Part shown: positions 35,177 to 45,402 of the stretch, one piece after another
How the letters are laid out: every line of letters starts with the position of its first letter
How positions within the stretch are numbered: position 1 is the stretch's first letter
Source: Clostridia bacterium
GTDB lineage: Bacteria > Bacillota > Clostridia > Christensenellales > Borkfalkiaceae
DNA length: 64,000 nt
Assembly (NCBI GenBank): GCA_017468085.1
Contig: JAFUJR010000027.1
Location: 62,001-126,000 of the forward strand
Direction: 5' to 3'
Position numbers and translations under genes: made by a program
Notes under the pieces: generated by a model
What the model saw: the letters and a program-made list of their open reading frames with translations, nothing else
Databases searched by the model: none
What the model was told of the DNA's origin: nothing

Positions 35177-35220
35177 AAAAAGAAAGAGAAAAAAATTTTT
35201 TTAAATTTTGGAGGTAACAC

Positions 35221-37977
35221 ATGAACAAGAAAATCAAGTCCTTGCTTGCATTGTTGATGGGTGTCGTTATGTCCACTAGTATCGTAGCTTGCGGCGACAA
35301 CAACAAGCCCGATAACAGCGGTTCTAACAGCAACACGGAAAGCAACACTGACGGCGACGTAACAACGACGTTCGTTGAGAATGCGGACTACACGACGATG
35401 GACGACTACAAAGCTTACTTAGCTGCTGACCTCGACGTTGTTAAAAACGCAATTGGCGCTTCGGTTAGCGCTGAAGTTGCAGCGGCTGTTGACGCGGCTT
35501 TGGCAGACGGCAAAGCGGCTATCGACGCGGCAACGGATATTCCCACGGCAAAGGCAGCGTACAAAGCGGCGGCAGAAGCTATGCAAAACGCAGTTCCCGC
35601 GGCAAACGGTACGTTCAACTTCTCCGGTCTTTCCGCTGCTGAAAAGACGAAAATTCTCGGTCAGTTGGAAGCATACGGTATCCGTAACGGTATGCTCGGC
35701 GTAACGTTGTTTGAAAACGGCGGTTACGTTCTTATTAATGATCGTATCCAGCTTGCAACCGAAAACTACATCTCCGGCTACGGTTTCGGTATTTTGTCTG
35801 AAGGTAGCATTACCGCAGACCTCGAAGCAGAAAACAACGTGGATTGGAAGAGATATTATCACGCAGTAGAAGCTGCTGACCCCGGTACGGCAAACTATCT
35901 TAACAGCCAAGGCTCCGACGTTGGCGATTTCTATAGCTATATCGGCGCAAGCTATTATACCACTTTCATGAACAGCACGAAAGACGGTTACGAATGGGTG
36001 CCCGAATTGGCTGTTGCTGATCCCGAGCCCGTTAACGGCTTAGACGAAAACGGTCAGGCGGCTACTTGGAGATTTGAGATCCGCAGCGGCTTGAAGTATA
36101 GCACGAATTCCGCAATGACTGATCGCGCGGCGTTCAACAACCGCGAAGTTGTTGCTGAAGATTTCATTACGCCTTTCAAATTGCTTCTTAACCAAGCAAA
36201 CAGCTATTACAGAGGCTCCGAATTGGCAAATCAAAGCGGTGCGGCTTCGATTGTGGGCGCTAAGGAATATTACGAAGCAACCAAGAACGCGGAAAAGGGT
36301 ATTCTTTCCGACGACGTCGTTGACTTCAGCGGCGTAGGCGTTAAGGTTTACGAAGAAGAGGGTAAGACCTATTTCGAATATACGCTCGGCGCTCCTACGA
36401 CGGCTTACTATGCTAGATATTACATCTCCAGCTCTTTGTATATGCCTATCCCTGAAGAGTTCATCGAATTGGTTGGCGTAGACAACTATTTGAACTTCAA
36501 CTCCGATAAAACGACTTCTCCCGTAGACAACTCCCTCTCCTTAGGCGCTTACGTTTTGGAAAGATGGGATAGCGGTCAGCAGGTTGTATACAAGAAGAAC
36601 CCCAACTACGTATATGCTGATACGAAGTACAGCATCCCCGGCGTTCACCTCAATATTTTGCCTGCCGCTGCAGACGATAAGGAAGCTGTTATTAAAGAAT
36701 TCCTTGCAGGTAAAGTTGACTCCTGCGGTATCCCCGATACCTATCTTGCTGAATACAGCAACGACCCCCGTGCAAAGACCACGACGGGTGATAGCTGCTT
36801 CAAATTGAACATGAACGCGCTCGATCAAGAAACCTGGATTTCCTTGTTCGGTGAAAACGGTAGCTACAGCCAGACCAGTGCAGATAAGTACTGGACGGTT
36901 GAACCCGCTCTTTCTAACGCACACTTCCGTTTGGGCTTGTCCTACGCGCTTAACAGAAAGGCGTTTGCAGAATTGAAAGGCTCCGTTGGTACGGCAAACT
37001 ACTTCAGCTCCGACTATATGTCCGATCCCGAAAACGGTATTTCCTACAACGCAACGCAGGAACACAAGGACGCTGTAAGCTACTTGACCGACGATACGGA
37101 CGGCTACGGCTTCAATTTGGAACTTTCCCGCGACTACTTCCGTATGGCTCTTGACGAATTGGAAGCAGACGGTCTTATCGTACCCGGTACGACGGAAAAT
37201 CCCACCGTTATCGATATCGAAGTTGTTTGGATGTATCCTACGAACCAAGAAGGCTACCACAACCACGTTGCTAAATATTGGATGGACGCGTTTAACGATG
37301 AGTCCGTAACCGGCGGCAAGTATAAGTTGCAATTCACCTTCGACGTTGGTGAGGATTATATGTATTGCTACAACAAGATGTTGGCAGGTCAATACGACAT
37401 CGGTTTCGGTTCCATTTCCGGTAACCCTCTCGATCCCCTTAACTTCCTTGGCGTTAACTCTACGAATGCTGCTATTTCCGGCGACTTCACGTTGAACTGG
37501 GCTGTTAACACGAACACGTTGACCGAAGCGTTGGTATACAACGGACAACGTTGGTCCTACGACGCATTGTATCAATCCTCTCAACAGTTGACGATTGTTG
37601 AAAACGGTTGCGAAGCAAGCGCATACGAATTGGCAAGCGTTACGCCTGAAACGAAGGACGACGGTAGCATGGTTGTAACGATTGTTCTTGAAAACAGTTC
37701 GGCGGTTGATGCACTTGCCCTTGACAAGCTCGTAATCTTCGGTGGCGGTTATAGCGTAGCTTACAACGAATGGGCTCTTGACGCGTCTATGTATACCGTA
37801 AACTATGACGCTGAAGCTGATACGTTGACGATTGTTGCTACCCTTCCTGCATCGGAACTTGCTAAGGTTCCCGTTGACGCAAACCAGGGTCTTGACGTAT
37901 ATTTCACGTACACGATTGGTGAAGCGGCAGCGTCTGCATATGTAACTGCTTACGTTACTTTTAGTGTAGCAGAGTAA
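35221..37977 (+). CDS. oppA: Family-5 solute-binding lipoprotein (OppA/DppA-like), with extra domains
   Basis: This 918-aa lipoprotein (lipobox SIVAC, Cys ~24) has a Ser/Asn-rich linker and then a ~75-residue Ala-rich helical segment before the family-5 body. Recognisable parts of the body are EVVAEDFITPFK, GAYVLERWDSGQQVVYKKNPNY and HFRLGLSYALNRKAF. After ~800 there is an added beta-sandwich ending the protein. Usual family members are ~530-600 residues. It is the receptor for the permeases and ATPases at 38071-44629. Family 5 takes peptides, nickel or oligosaccharides; the ligand cannot be told. Confidence 0.87.
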   Translation: MNKKIKSLLALLMGVVMSTSIVACGDNNKPDNSGSNSNTESNTDGDVTTTFVENADYTTMDDYKAYLAADLDVVKNAIGASVSAEVAAAVDAALADGKAAIDAATDIPTAKAAYKAAAEAMQNAVPAANGTFNFSGLSAAEKTKILGQLEAYGIRNGMLGVTLFENGGYVLINDRIQLATENYISGYGFGILSEGSITADLEAENNVDWKRYYHAVEAADPGTANYLNSQGSDVGDFYSYIGASYYTTFMNSTKDGYEWVPELAVADPEPVNGLDENGQAATWRFEIRSGLKYSTNSAMTDRAAFNNREVVAEDFITPFKLLLNQANSYYRGSELANQSGAASIVGAKEYYEATKNAEKGILSDDVVDFSGVGVKVYEEEGKTYFEYTLGAPTTAYYARYYISSSLYMPIPEEFIELVGVDNYLNFNSDKTTSPVDNSLSLGAYVLERWDSGQQVVYKKNPNYVYADTKYSIPGVHLNILPAAADDKEAVIKEFLAGKVDSCGIPDTYLAEYSNDPRAKTTTGDSCFKLNMNALDQETWISLFGENGSYSQTSADKYWTVEPALSNAHFRLGLSYALNRKAFAELKGSVGTANYFSSDYMSDPENGISYNATQEHKDAVSYLTDDTDGYGFNLELSRDYFRMALDELEADGLIVPGTTENPTVIDIEVVWMYPTNQEGYHNHVAKYWMDAFNDESVTGGKYKLQFTFDVGEDYMYCYNKMLAGQYDIGFGSISGNPLDPLNFLGVNSTNAAISGDFTLNWAVNTNTLTEALVYNGQRWSYDALYQSSQQLTIVENGCEASAYELASVTPETKDDGSMVVTIVLENSSAVDALALDKLVIFGGGYSVAYNEWALDASMYTVNYDAEADTLTIVATLPASELAKVPVDANQGLDVYFTYTIGEAAASAYVTAYVTFSVAE

Positions 37978-38007
37978 TCGTTAAACAAAACATTTCGTAA
38001 AAAATGC

Positions 38008-38046
38008 AAAGGTGATAAGGCTTATTCTGTAAGCCTTATTACTTTT
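38008..38046 (+). terminator. Hairpin between receptor and permease genes
   Basis: 17-bp stem with one mismatch or wobble (38008-38024 with 38030-38046) and a 5-base loop, but only a short T-run. It probably reduces read-through so that receptor is made in excess over permease. Confidence 0.65.
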
Positions 38047-38070
38047 GTATAGAATAGGAGGAAGATAAAC

Positions 38071-39105
38071 ATGGGTAAATATGTTATTAAAAGAATACTA
38101 TTGGCTGTTTTAACGGCATTTATAGTATTATCCCTCACGTTTATATTGGTAAAGCTGTTGCCGCCTGAAAAATCGGTAGGTAACGCAGTAACGAGACAGG
38201 CGTATTACGATAATCAGGTATCTTTAGGATACATGATTTCAAGCAGATTTGAAATAGCCGGTCTTGAATTGGTAGATTTTGTAACGGCGAAAAACGGTAC
38301 GCGTACCTATTATTACGAAGTACCGGTTATGGAACAGTATTTTAATTGGATCTCCAATATTCTTTTCCATTGGGAATGGGGTTATTCGCAAATTTTGGAA
38401 CCCAACGTAAGCGCAACGGTCATCATCGGCGAAAGATTGGTTACTTCTATGAAGATCAACATCGTTTCGGTGCTCGTTTCTGTTCCGATTGGCATTTTAC
38501 TTGGTATTTGGGCAGCGCTTAAGAAAAATACGCTCACCGACCATATTATTTCGACGTCGGTTATGATTTTAATATCTTTGCCGAGCTTCGTAATAATTAC
38601 TTTCCTCATGCTGCTGTTGTGTTACAATAGCCATGTTTTGCCTACGCAGTGGCCGAATCCTACGGATCCCATCGGCGAAAAGATTTTGGGCTACATCCTT
38701 CCCGTATTCTGTTTGTCGTTAGGTTCGATATGCGGATACTGTCGTTTCGTTCGTGCCGAGTTGTGCGACGTTATGGCAAGCGATTATTTGTTGCTTGCCC
38801 GTACCAAAGGCTTGACGCGTAAGCAGGCGATTTTCCGTCATGCGTTAAAAAATGCAATGGTGCCTATTTTCCCTTCCATTCTTGCAGAATTTATCGGCAT
38901 TTTGGGTGGTTCCATGATATTGGAAAATCTCTATGGTATTCCGGGAATAGGTAGTTTATTTGTAAAATCGTTGACGGCGAAGGACTATAATATTTTATTT
39001 GTTGATTTGGCTATTTTCACTACGCTTGGTTTGCTTGCAGGGGTAGTTTTGGATCTTTCCTATGGCTTTATCGACCCGAGAATTAGAATGGGGGCGAAGA
39101 AGTAA
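38071..39105 (+). CDS. oppB: ABC permease, OppB/DppB type
   Basis: This 344-aa protein starts with MGKYVIKRILLAVLTAF, the typical first helix of OppB, followed by an extracytoplasmic loop (~35-110) and five further helices. The loop DYLLLARTKGLTRKQAIFRHALKNA is the EAA motif contacting the ATPase. AGGAGG lies upstream. The last base of its stop overlaps the ATG of the next permease. It makes half of the translocation channel. Confidence 0.93.
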   Translation: MGKYVIKRILLAVLTAFIVLSLTFILVKLLPPEKSVGNAVTRQAYYDNQVSLGYMISSRFEIAGLELVDFVTAKNGTRTYYYEVPVMEQYFNWISNILFHWEWGYSQILEPNVSATVIIGERLVTSMKINIVSVLVSVPIGILLGIWAALKKNTLTDHIISTSVMILISLPSFVIITFLMLLLCYNSHVLPTQWPNPTDPIGEKILGYILPVFCLSLGSICGYCRFVRAELCDVMASDYLLLARTKGLTRKQAIFRHALKNAMVPIFPSILAEFIGILGGSMILENLYGIPGIGSLFVKSLTAKDYNILFVDLAIFTTLGLLAGVVLDLSYGFIDPRIRMGAKK

Positions 39106-41030
39106 TGGCTCAATCTGTAGATTTAACAAAATATGAAATAAACGAAAATTCCTTCCGCTTTGTCAATGCAGACAGGCGGATTACGGATACGCAATTACGA
39201 ACCAAAGGCAGTTCTTTTGCTAAGGACGCGTTCCGACGTTTTTGTAAAAACAAGGCGTCTATTGTAGGCGCAATCGTTTTAGGGGTTTTGTTGTTGCTGT
39301 CGCTTATCGTTCCTCTTGTTTCCCCGTACAGTGTGAAAGTTGGGGACGCAAACATCAGCGAGCATTTCTTAGAACCCAAGCTTTTTGAAGCAGGAACGGG
39401 TTTTTGGGACGGAACGAAGACCTACAAAAAGACGGTGAATAGGGACGGTTCTATCAGCGGCGTTGTTTACGATACTGAAAACGAATGTCCCGCGGGCTTT
39501 GTTAAAGCCGCCGTAAGCAAGCTTGTCGTGGATACAGAGCCGACGTATATCAACAAAGCAACGTCGACTGGTTCGGGCGGTTATATGGTTTTTCAAACGG
39601 ACAACGACGATTCGGAAAAAAACGCGCTCCTTTATAACTATCATTCCTTCCCCGTTACGGCGGACGGCGGGTATACGCTGTCTTATACGATGTATGCGCA
39701 GGATGATATCAACGAAAGCAAATTAGGTAAATTCTGCGTATATCTGTTGGATGAAGAAACCGAGGAAAAGATAGTTTTGCAGGATTGGACTTCCGAATAT
39801 AACAACGCAACGTTTGATATCAGCGCAATGCTTGCCGAAAAGAATCTTTCTGTTTTAAATAAGTGTAAAATTTATTTTGAAATAGAGAAAACGCCCAAGC
39901 AGAGCAATTATATTCTTTTGCAGAATCTCACGTTGTCTTGCGCAGATTCCGACGTGAATGAAAAACTTTCGGCGATTAGCTTCACGGACGCAACCAAAAT
40001 GGTAAACCGTGCCGTTGTCGGGCAAGATTATCCCGCGGGATATTGGCAGTCAACGGGCGTTAAGGGCGTTTATGCTTCTAAAGTGTATTATTGCGAATTC
40101 GTTTACGATACCTACGAAGTGGTGTACGGCAAAAGCGAAGAGGTTTATGCTATTTCCGACTTCCGTAAGTTGAAAGAGCAAGGGCTTTGCGATTTCGATG
40201 AAAAGGACATTATAGCAACCTTTACGCCGTTGAGCGATAAATGCCCGATAAGAGAAGTTCTCGACGTTACCAAAAATTCCAAAACGGGAAAGGTACAAAG
40301 CGTTAAGGTTAACGTACCCAAATACTATAAAATGGGCTACGACAAGATGCCTAAGCACCTTTTGGGAACGGACGAAAACGGTTACGATTTGATCACCTTG
40401 ATGTTTACGGGCTTACGTACTTCCTTGTTGTTAGGCGTATGTACGGCGGCATTCTGTTTCTGTTTCGGTTTGGCTTGGGGTTCTATTTCCGGCTATTTTG
40501 GCGGCGCGGTTGACCTTGCAATGGAACGCTTTTGCGACATCTTAGGCGGTATTCCTTGGTTGGTTGTTATGACGCTTGCAATATTGCACTTCGGTAATGG
40601 TTTTGGCACCTTCTTTATGGCGCTGTGTCTTACCGGCTGGATGGGCACGGCGGCGCGTACGCGTACGCAGTTCTACCGCTTTAAGGGCAGTGAATACGTA
40701 CTGGCAAGCCGTACGTTAGGCGCAAGCGATTTCCGTTTGATATTTAAGCATATTTTGCCCAATTCGCTGGGTACGATTGTTACTTCCAGCGTGCTTATGA
40801 TTACAAGTACGATTTACAGCGAAGCGACTTTGGCGTATTTGAATTTGGGCTTGCAGGGGACGCAGGCGTTCGGTGTTATGATGGCGGCGAATCAGCAATA
40901 TATTCAATCCTTCCCGTTCTTGGTTATATTCCCTGCTATCATTATGGCTTTACTAATGATTTCGTTTAACTTGTTCGGTAACGGTTTACGCGACGCGCTT
41001 AACCCGACTTTGCGAGGTGCGGAGGATTAA
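39105..41030 (+). CDS. oppC: ABC permease, OppC type, with ~340-residue extracytoplasmic insertion
   Basis: At 641 aa this is twice the usual ~300. The N-terminal cytoplasmic tail and first helix (~48-72) are normal. After SPYSVKVG comes a ~340-residue domain, probably beta-sandwich (GGYTLSYTMYAQDD, KIYFEIEKTP), outside the membrane. The ordinary OppC continues at HLLGTDENGYDLITLMFTGLRTS with the remaining helices and the EAA loop (EYVLASRTLGASDFRLIFKHILP). LGTDENGYD normally follows directly after helix 1, so the insertion point is clear. It may contact the enlarged receptor. OppC partner of OppB. Confidence 0.9.
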   Translation: MAQSVDLTKYEINENSFRFVNADRRITDTQLRTKGSSFAKDAFRRFCKNKASIVGAIVLGVLLLLSLIVPLVSPYSVKVGDANISEHFLEPKLFEAGTGFWDGTKTYKKTVNRDGSISGVVYDTENECPAGFVKAAVSKLVVDTEPTYINKATSTGSGGYMVFQTDNDDSEKNALLYNYHSFPVTADGGYTLSYTMYAQDDINESKLGKFCVYLLDEETEEKIVLQDWTSEYNNATFDISAMLAEKNLSVLNKCKIYFEIEKTPKQSNYILLQNLTLSCADSDVNEKLSAISFTDATKMVNRAVVGQDYPAGYWQSTGVKGVYASKVYYCEFVYDTYEVVYGKSEEVYAISDFRKLKEQGLCDFDEKDIIATFTPLSDKCPIREVLDVTKNSKTGKVQSVKVNVPKYYKMGYDKMPKHLLGTDENGYDLITLMFTGLRTSLLLGVCTAAFCFCFGLAWGSISGYFGGAVDLAMERFCDILGGIPWLVVMTLAILHFGNGFGTFFMALCLTGWMGTAARTRTQFYRFKGSEYVLASRTLGASDFRLIFKHILPNSLGTIVTSSVLMITSTIYSEATLAYLNLGLQGTQAFGVMMAANQQYIQSFPFLVIFPAIIMALLMISFNLFGNGLRDALNPTLRGAED

Positions 41031-41033
41031 GAT

Positions 41034-43280
41034 ATGGAAAAAAAGTTAGAAGTAAAAAATTTGACTATATCTTTCCGTACGCCAAACGGAAAGGTGCAGG
41101 CAGTCCGTGATATTTCTTTCGATTTGTACAAGGGTGAAACCTTGGCAATCGTAGGGGAATCGGGTTCGGGTAAGTCCGTAACCTCCAAATCGATCATCGG
41201 TATTTCGGCGGCAAACGCCATCGTTGAAAACGGTCAAATTTTGTACGACGGGCAAGACCTCGTGCGTATTCCCGAAGAGGAAATGCACAAGTTGCGCGGC
41301 GACAAAATCGCGATGATTTTCCAAGACCCGCTTTCCGCGCTCGACCCTATCGTGCGTATCGGTCAGCAAATCACGGAAGCAATGCTTTTAAAGAACAAGG
41401 AAAGCCGTAAAAACGCGCGCAAGGAGTTCAACAAAAAACTTGCAGTATTAGCGCAAATGATGACGGCTGCGGTTGAGCATGGCGCATTGAAAGGCGGCCC
41501 TCTTGAAAACTTCAACCAAATTGCCGAATATATTACTACGTTCGATAAATTCAATATTAAGGCAATTCAGCTTGAAAACAGCTACAACACTGCGCGTAAT
41601 GCGGCGGGCGAAGCTACTGCAATGATCGACGATTTCCTTTTCCTTGTAGAAAAGCGCCAAAAAGTAGACGTTTCCACGACGGTGAAAGCCGTGCTTCGTA
41701 AGCTGAAAGCCGTCAACGACAAATATTTTATGGGCGGCTCTGTTGAACAACTCAACGCGTACATGGTAGCCCTTAACGAGATTAAAGGCGAGAAAAAAGA
41801 CGTCAATCCCGCAGTGGAGCAATTCACCAAGATCCGCGCTTGGTTGCAAGAAATTCTCAATCAACCGCAGTACAACTTCTTCCGTATCGGCTATTATCTC
41901 TACAAGAATCCGACGGAAGATTTAAGCACGATTCCTGCGGAGGAGGCAAACAAAAAGGCATACGACTTCTTGATGACGGATTATATGACGACCTTCTTGC
42001 AGTTGGAAAAAGCCGCGATTGCTTATTCCATGCAGGCGTCGATTGCCGCCAAGAAAGAGGCTATCGTCGCGCTCGAAGAAGGCGTGCAATTCTTCACGAA
42101 GGGCAGTTTTACCAAGAAGGAAGCGTTTGGGCGTTTTAAGAGCTTGAACAAGATCGTTCGCGCTACCATCGACCCGTTGGCTGTTATCAAAGACAACATC
42201 GCTTATACCTTCGGTAGTGCGCTGAATACGGAACTTGACAAGTATTTCTTCTACGTGGTGAATAACCCGAAGGAAGAAAAGCGTTTCGATAAGCAAACGG
42301 CAAAGCACGAAGCGCTTATTCAACGCGGTAAAAGTGTGGATTGGAAGGTCGTTCCTAAATCCGTCGTTCCTCTGGAAATGCAAATCCAAACGATTGTTAC
42401 CGTCTTGTCGCGCGTTATAGATAAATTTAAGGCGGACGTTGCCAATGCGGAGAACGTAGACCTTGACCAACAGACGGTTGCTTTGGTTGACTATTTAAAA
42501 GAAACGGCGTCTAAGGTCGTTTATAAAATCACCCCCCGCCTCGCAAAGGAAAAGGCGATCAAGTTGATGGAGGAGGTCGGTATTCCCGAACCCCGTATCC
42601 GTTACAGACAATATCCCTTTGAATTTTCGGGCGGTATGCGTCAACGTATCGTTATCGCAATCGCATTGTCGGCAAACCCCGACATTTTGATCTGCGACGA
42701 ACCGACGACGGCGCTCGACGTTACCATTCAGGCGCAAATTCTCGAACTTATCAACAGATTGAAAAAGGAACGCAATCTTTCCATCATTTTCATCACGCAC
42801 GACTTGGGCGTCGTTGCAAATATGGCGGACAGAATCGCGGTTATGTACGCAGGTAAAATCGTGGAATACGGCACGGTTGACGACGTTTTCTATAATCCTC
42901 GCCACCCGTATACCTGGGCGTTGCTTTCGTCCATGCCTGACTTGGACACCAACGAAAAGCTGGACGCAATCCCCGGTACGCCGCCTAACATGATTTATCC
43001 GCCCGTGGGCGACGCGTTTGCGGAAAGAAACAAATACGCAATGCAAATCGACTACGAAATGCAGCCGCCGATGTTCCAAATTTCGCCTACGCACTTCGCG
43101 GCTACTTGGTTGTTGCATCCCGATGCACCTAAAGTAGATATTCCTAAAAATATCACCGACAGAATTCAGCGTATGCGCAACAGACGTGAGGCGCAGAGCG
43201 CGGAAACGGCGGCAAAAACGCAACCCGAAGCTGTTGAAGAACAACCCGCTCCCGTAGCGGAAACACAGGATCAAGAATAA
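41034..43280 (+). CDS. oppD: ABC ATPase, OppD type, with ~370-residue helical insertion
   Basis: This is 748 aa against the usual ~330. Walker A (GESGSGKS, ~38-45) and the Q-loop MIFQDPLSALDP are followed at ~125 by a predicted all-helical segment of ~370 residues. The ATPase then resumes at AKEKAIKLMEEVGIPEP with signature FSGGMRQR, Walker B ILICDEPTTALD and the switch His region IFITHD. The C-terminal oligopeptide/dipeptide tail (GTPPNM) is present, followed by a Glu/Ala/Pro-rich end. All ATPase motifs are intact, so the insertion is tolerated. It should energise the OppBC channel. Confidence 0.9.
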   Translation: MEKKLEVKNLTISFRTPNGKVQAVRDISFDLYKGETLAIVGESGSGKSVTSKSIIGISAANAIVENGQILYDGQDLVRIPEEEMHKLRGDKIAMIFQDPLSALDPIVRIGQQITEAMLLKNKESRKNARKEFNKKLAVLAQMMTAAVEHGALKGGPLENFNQIAEYITTFDKFNIKAIQLENSYNTARNAAGEATAMIDDFLFLVEKRQKVDVSTTVKAVLRKLKAVNDKYFMGGSVEQLNAYMVALNEIKGEKKDVNPAVEQFTKIRAWLQEILNQPQYNFFRIGYYLYKNPTEDLSTIPAEEANKKAYDFLMTDYMTTFLQLEKAAIAYSMQASIAAKKEAIVALEEGVQFFTKGSFTKKEAFGRFKSLNKIVRATIDPLAVIKDNIAYTFGSALNTELDKYFFYVVNNPKEEKRFDKQTAKHEALIQRGKSVDWKVVPKSVVPLEMQIQTIVTVLSRVIDKFKADVANAENVDLDQQTVALVDYLKETASKVVYKITPRLAKEKAIKLMEEVGIPEPRIRYRQYPFEFSGGMRQRIVIAIALSANPDILICDEPTTALDVTIQAQILELINRLKKERNLSIIFITHDLGVVANMADRIAVMYAGKIVEYGTVDDVFYNPRHPYTWALLSSMPDLDTNEKLDAIPGTPPNMIYPPVGDAFAERNKYAMQIDYEMQPPMFQISPTHFAATWLLHPDAPKVDIPKNITDRIQRMRNRREAQSAETAAKTQPEAVEEQPAPVAETQDQE

Positions 43281-43297
43281 TACAAGGAGGATGAAAT

Positions 43298-44629
43298 ATG
43301 TCTAATGAACAAAATGTACAAAGCGTAAATTGTCCTCAATGCGACAATCCTGCGCAAGCGGTGCAAGCCAACGACGAGGTTTTGTTGAAGGTCGAGCATC
43401 TTTGCCAATATTTCCGTATGGGCAACCGCGAGCTGAAAGCGGTAGACGACGTCAGCTTTGAAGTAAAAAAAGGGGAGGTTTTCGGGCTTGTAGGCGAGTC
43501 CGGTTGTGGTAAAACCACGACGGGCAGATCCATCATCAAACTTTACGATATAACCTCCGGCAACGTCTATTTCAACGGCGAAAGGGTGGGGGCAGGTACG
43601 CGTTCATATAGGGACGCAATCAAAAATGCTCGCCGCGCCGCCGCGCAAAAGACGAGGGAATTAAAGGCGGAGTTGAAGGCTGATCCTAGCCGTGAGGCAG
43701 AAATCGCAGCCGAACTTGCCGCTTTGCAAGAAAGCACCGCCGCAATCGTCGCGGAAAATAAAAAACTTATCCGTGAAGCAAAGTGCAGCGAAAGAACGGC
43801 TAATAAAAATTATACGGAAAAGCTCGTGCAGGAATTGGAAGCGGAATACGCCCCCAAATTTGCCGAGGCAGAGGGCAACGAAGAGGAAACGAAGAAGTTG
43901 CAAAAAGAGTTTGCGGCTAAGCGCCGCGAGGCAAAGAGAAATCGTTTGATGACGCAAATTCAAATGATTTTCCAAGACCCTATCGCATCCCTCGACCCTC
44001 GTATGACGGTCCGTGATATTATTGCCGAAGGCTTGATCATCAACGGTATTCGCGATAAAAAGCGCATCGACGAAAAGGTGTACGAGATTTTGGAAACGGT
44101 TGGCTTGGTGCGCGAGCACGCAGACCGTTACCCTCACGAATTCTCGGGCGGTCAACGTCAGCGTATCGGTATTGCGCGCGCCGTCGTCATGCAACCCGAA
44201 ATGATTATCGCGGACGAACCTATTTCCGCGCTCGACGTATCTATTCAAGCGCAGGTTATCAACCTTTTGAACGATTTGAGAGAGCGCTTGGGGCTTACCA
44301 TTCTCTTCATTGCGCACGATTTGTCCGTTGTTAAATATTTCTCGGATAGAATCGGCGTTATGTACTTTGGTAAGATGGTCGAGCTTGCTTCCTCGGACGA
44401 CTTATTCAAAAATCCTTTGCACCCTTATACCCGTTCGTTGTTGTCGGCAATACCTTTGCCTGACCCGCATTACGAAAAGCAGCGTACAAGGGTAACCTAC
44501 AACCCCATTGCAGAGCACGATTATTCTAAGGATTTACCTACGATGCGTGAGGTTGCGCCCGGACACTTCGTATATTGCAACGATGCGGAAGAGGCGAAGT
44601 ATAAGCAAATACTTAAACAGGCAAACTAA
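43298..44629 (+). CDS. oppF: ABC ATPase, OppF type, with charged coiled-coil insertion
   Basis: This 443-aa protein has Walker [10 protein letters not shown] (~65-73), then at ~100-215 a Lys/Glu/Ala-rich segment likely to be coiled coil, then the Q-loop [14 protein letters not shown], signature FSGGQRQR, Walker [13 protein letters not shown] and switch His IAHD. OppF proteins are normally ~320-340 residues without this insert. An N-terminal CPQCDNPAQ stretch precedes the ATPase. With OppD it forms the heterodimeric motor. Confidence 0.9.
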   Translation: MSNEQNVQSVNCPQCDNPAQAVQANDEVLLKVEHLCQYFRMGNRELKAVDDVSFEVKKGEVFGLVGESGCGKTTTGRSIIKLYDITSGNVYFNGERVGAGTRSYRDAIKNARRAAAQKTRELKAELKADPSREAEIAAELAALQESTAAIVAENKKLIREAKCSERTANKNYTEKLVQELEAEYAPKFAEAEGNEEETKKLQKEFAAKRREAKRNRLMTQIQMIFQDPIASLDPRMTVRDIIAEGLIINGIRDKKRIDEKVYEILETVGLVREHADRYPHEFSGGQRQRIGIARAVVMQPEMIIADEPISALDVSIQAQVINLLNDLRERLGLTILFIAHDLSVVKYFSDRIGVMYFGKMVELASSDDLFKNPLHPYTRSLLSAIPLPDPHYEKQRTRVTYNPIAEHDYSKDLPTMREVAPGHFVYCNDAEEAKYKQILKQAN

Positions 44630-44653
44630 TAGAGATAGGATGGTTAAAACGTA

Positions 44654-45064
44654 ATGTCGGGTAATAAAAAATCAATACTAATTAAATATTTAGTGTGCTT
44701 TTGCATTGCCGTGGCGCTCGTTTTCGTTATACTCCTTATTCAGGGCTTTTTTAAGGATACCGTGAAAGCGAATATGCACGTTCTCCACAACGCTTTCTTT
44801 GCAACGGGCGCGTTAATGATGCTCTTTTCGGGCTTATTATTCGTAACGGACGAGGGGGCTTTTCTCGGCGTTGGGTATGCCTTTGGCAGATTGGTAAAAA
44901 CGTTGTTGCCTTTTTGGGGAAAAGACCACGAAACTTATGCGGAATATCGCGAACGGAAAGAAAGCAAAAAGAAAACCAGTACAGTCAAGCTCAGCCTTTT
45001 GTTGACGGGCTTGGTGTTCTTCCTTATCAGCTTGATATTCTTAGTAATTTGGCACAACGTTTAA
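44654..45064 (+). CDS. DUF3899-type membrane protein
   Basis: This 136-aa protein has hydrophobic helices at ~10-30, ~45-65 and ~110-132. The pattern HNAFFATGALMMLFSGLLFV then DEGAFLGVGYAF and EYRERK matches the DUF3899 family of clostridial membrane proteins, whose function is unknown. It lies 24 bases after oppF and before the operon terminator, so it is cotranscribed with the transporter. Confidence 0.78.
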   Translation: MSGNKKSILIKYLVCFCIAVALVFVILLIQGFFKDTVKANMHVLHNAFFATGALMMLFSGLLFVTDEGAFLGVGYAFGRLVKTLLPFWGKDHETYAEYRERKESKKKTSTVKLSLLLTGLVFFLISLIFLVIWHNV

Positions 45065-45107
45065 GTCAATAAAACAGAATAACGTACGCGCTTGATAACG
45101 TACGTAT

Positions 45108-45144
45108 AAATAGCCGCCGCGCATACAGCGCAGGCGGCTATTTT
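45108..45144 (+). terminator. Terminator of the opp operon
   Basis: AATAGCCGCC / GGCGGCTATT stem followed by TTTT, 44 bases after the DUF3899 stop. The rest of the 338-base gap up to 45402 has a direct repeat AACGTACG (45081, 45097), a small inverted repeat near 45268-45287 and the promoter below. I see no gene in it. Confidence 0.85.
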
Positions 45145-45312
45145 CATGCTCCTTTTAATAAAAACTATGCCCAAATTCCGCTTCCAATAGGACGTTTTGT
45201 ATATAGTTTAACAAAATAAAAACCGTTTATTCCCGCAAAAAAAGGTAAAAAACGGTAGGTTGGCGCGGTTTGAGCGCAAACTGCGTGAATTATGACAAAC
45301 ATTCCTAAAAAT

Positions 45313-45346
45313 TTGACAACAAACGATTGACAAATTATGATATAAT
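45313..45346 (+). promoter_or_regulatory. Promoter of the peptide/2030-aa protein operon
   Basis: TTGACA (45313-45318), 17 bases, TATGAT (45336-45341). A second TATAAT overlaps at 45341-45346, and another TTGACA is at 45327. The dense overlap of elements suggests a strong or doubly controlled promoter. Confidence 0.75.
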
Positions 45347-45402
45347 GCAACCTGTATAATAGCGATTTTATATTTAGAAATCGCAAGGAGGAAAGATACA
45401 GG

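Noticed and set aside
41400-42530. Intein in OppD
   Set aside because: The insertion has no N-terminal Cys/Ser block, no HN-Cys/Ser/Thr junction and does not interrupt a catalytic motif; it is a helical insertion domain.
45065-45402. Hidden gene in the 338-base gap after the opp operon
   Set aside because: Only short frames without ribosome binding sites; the region holds a terminator, small repeats and the promoter of the peptide operon.
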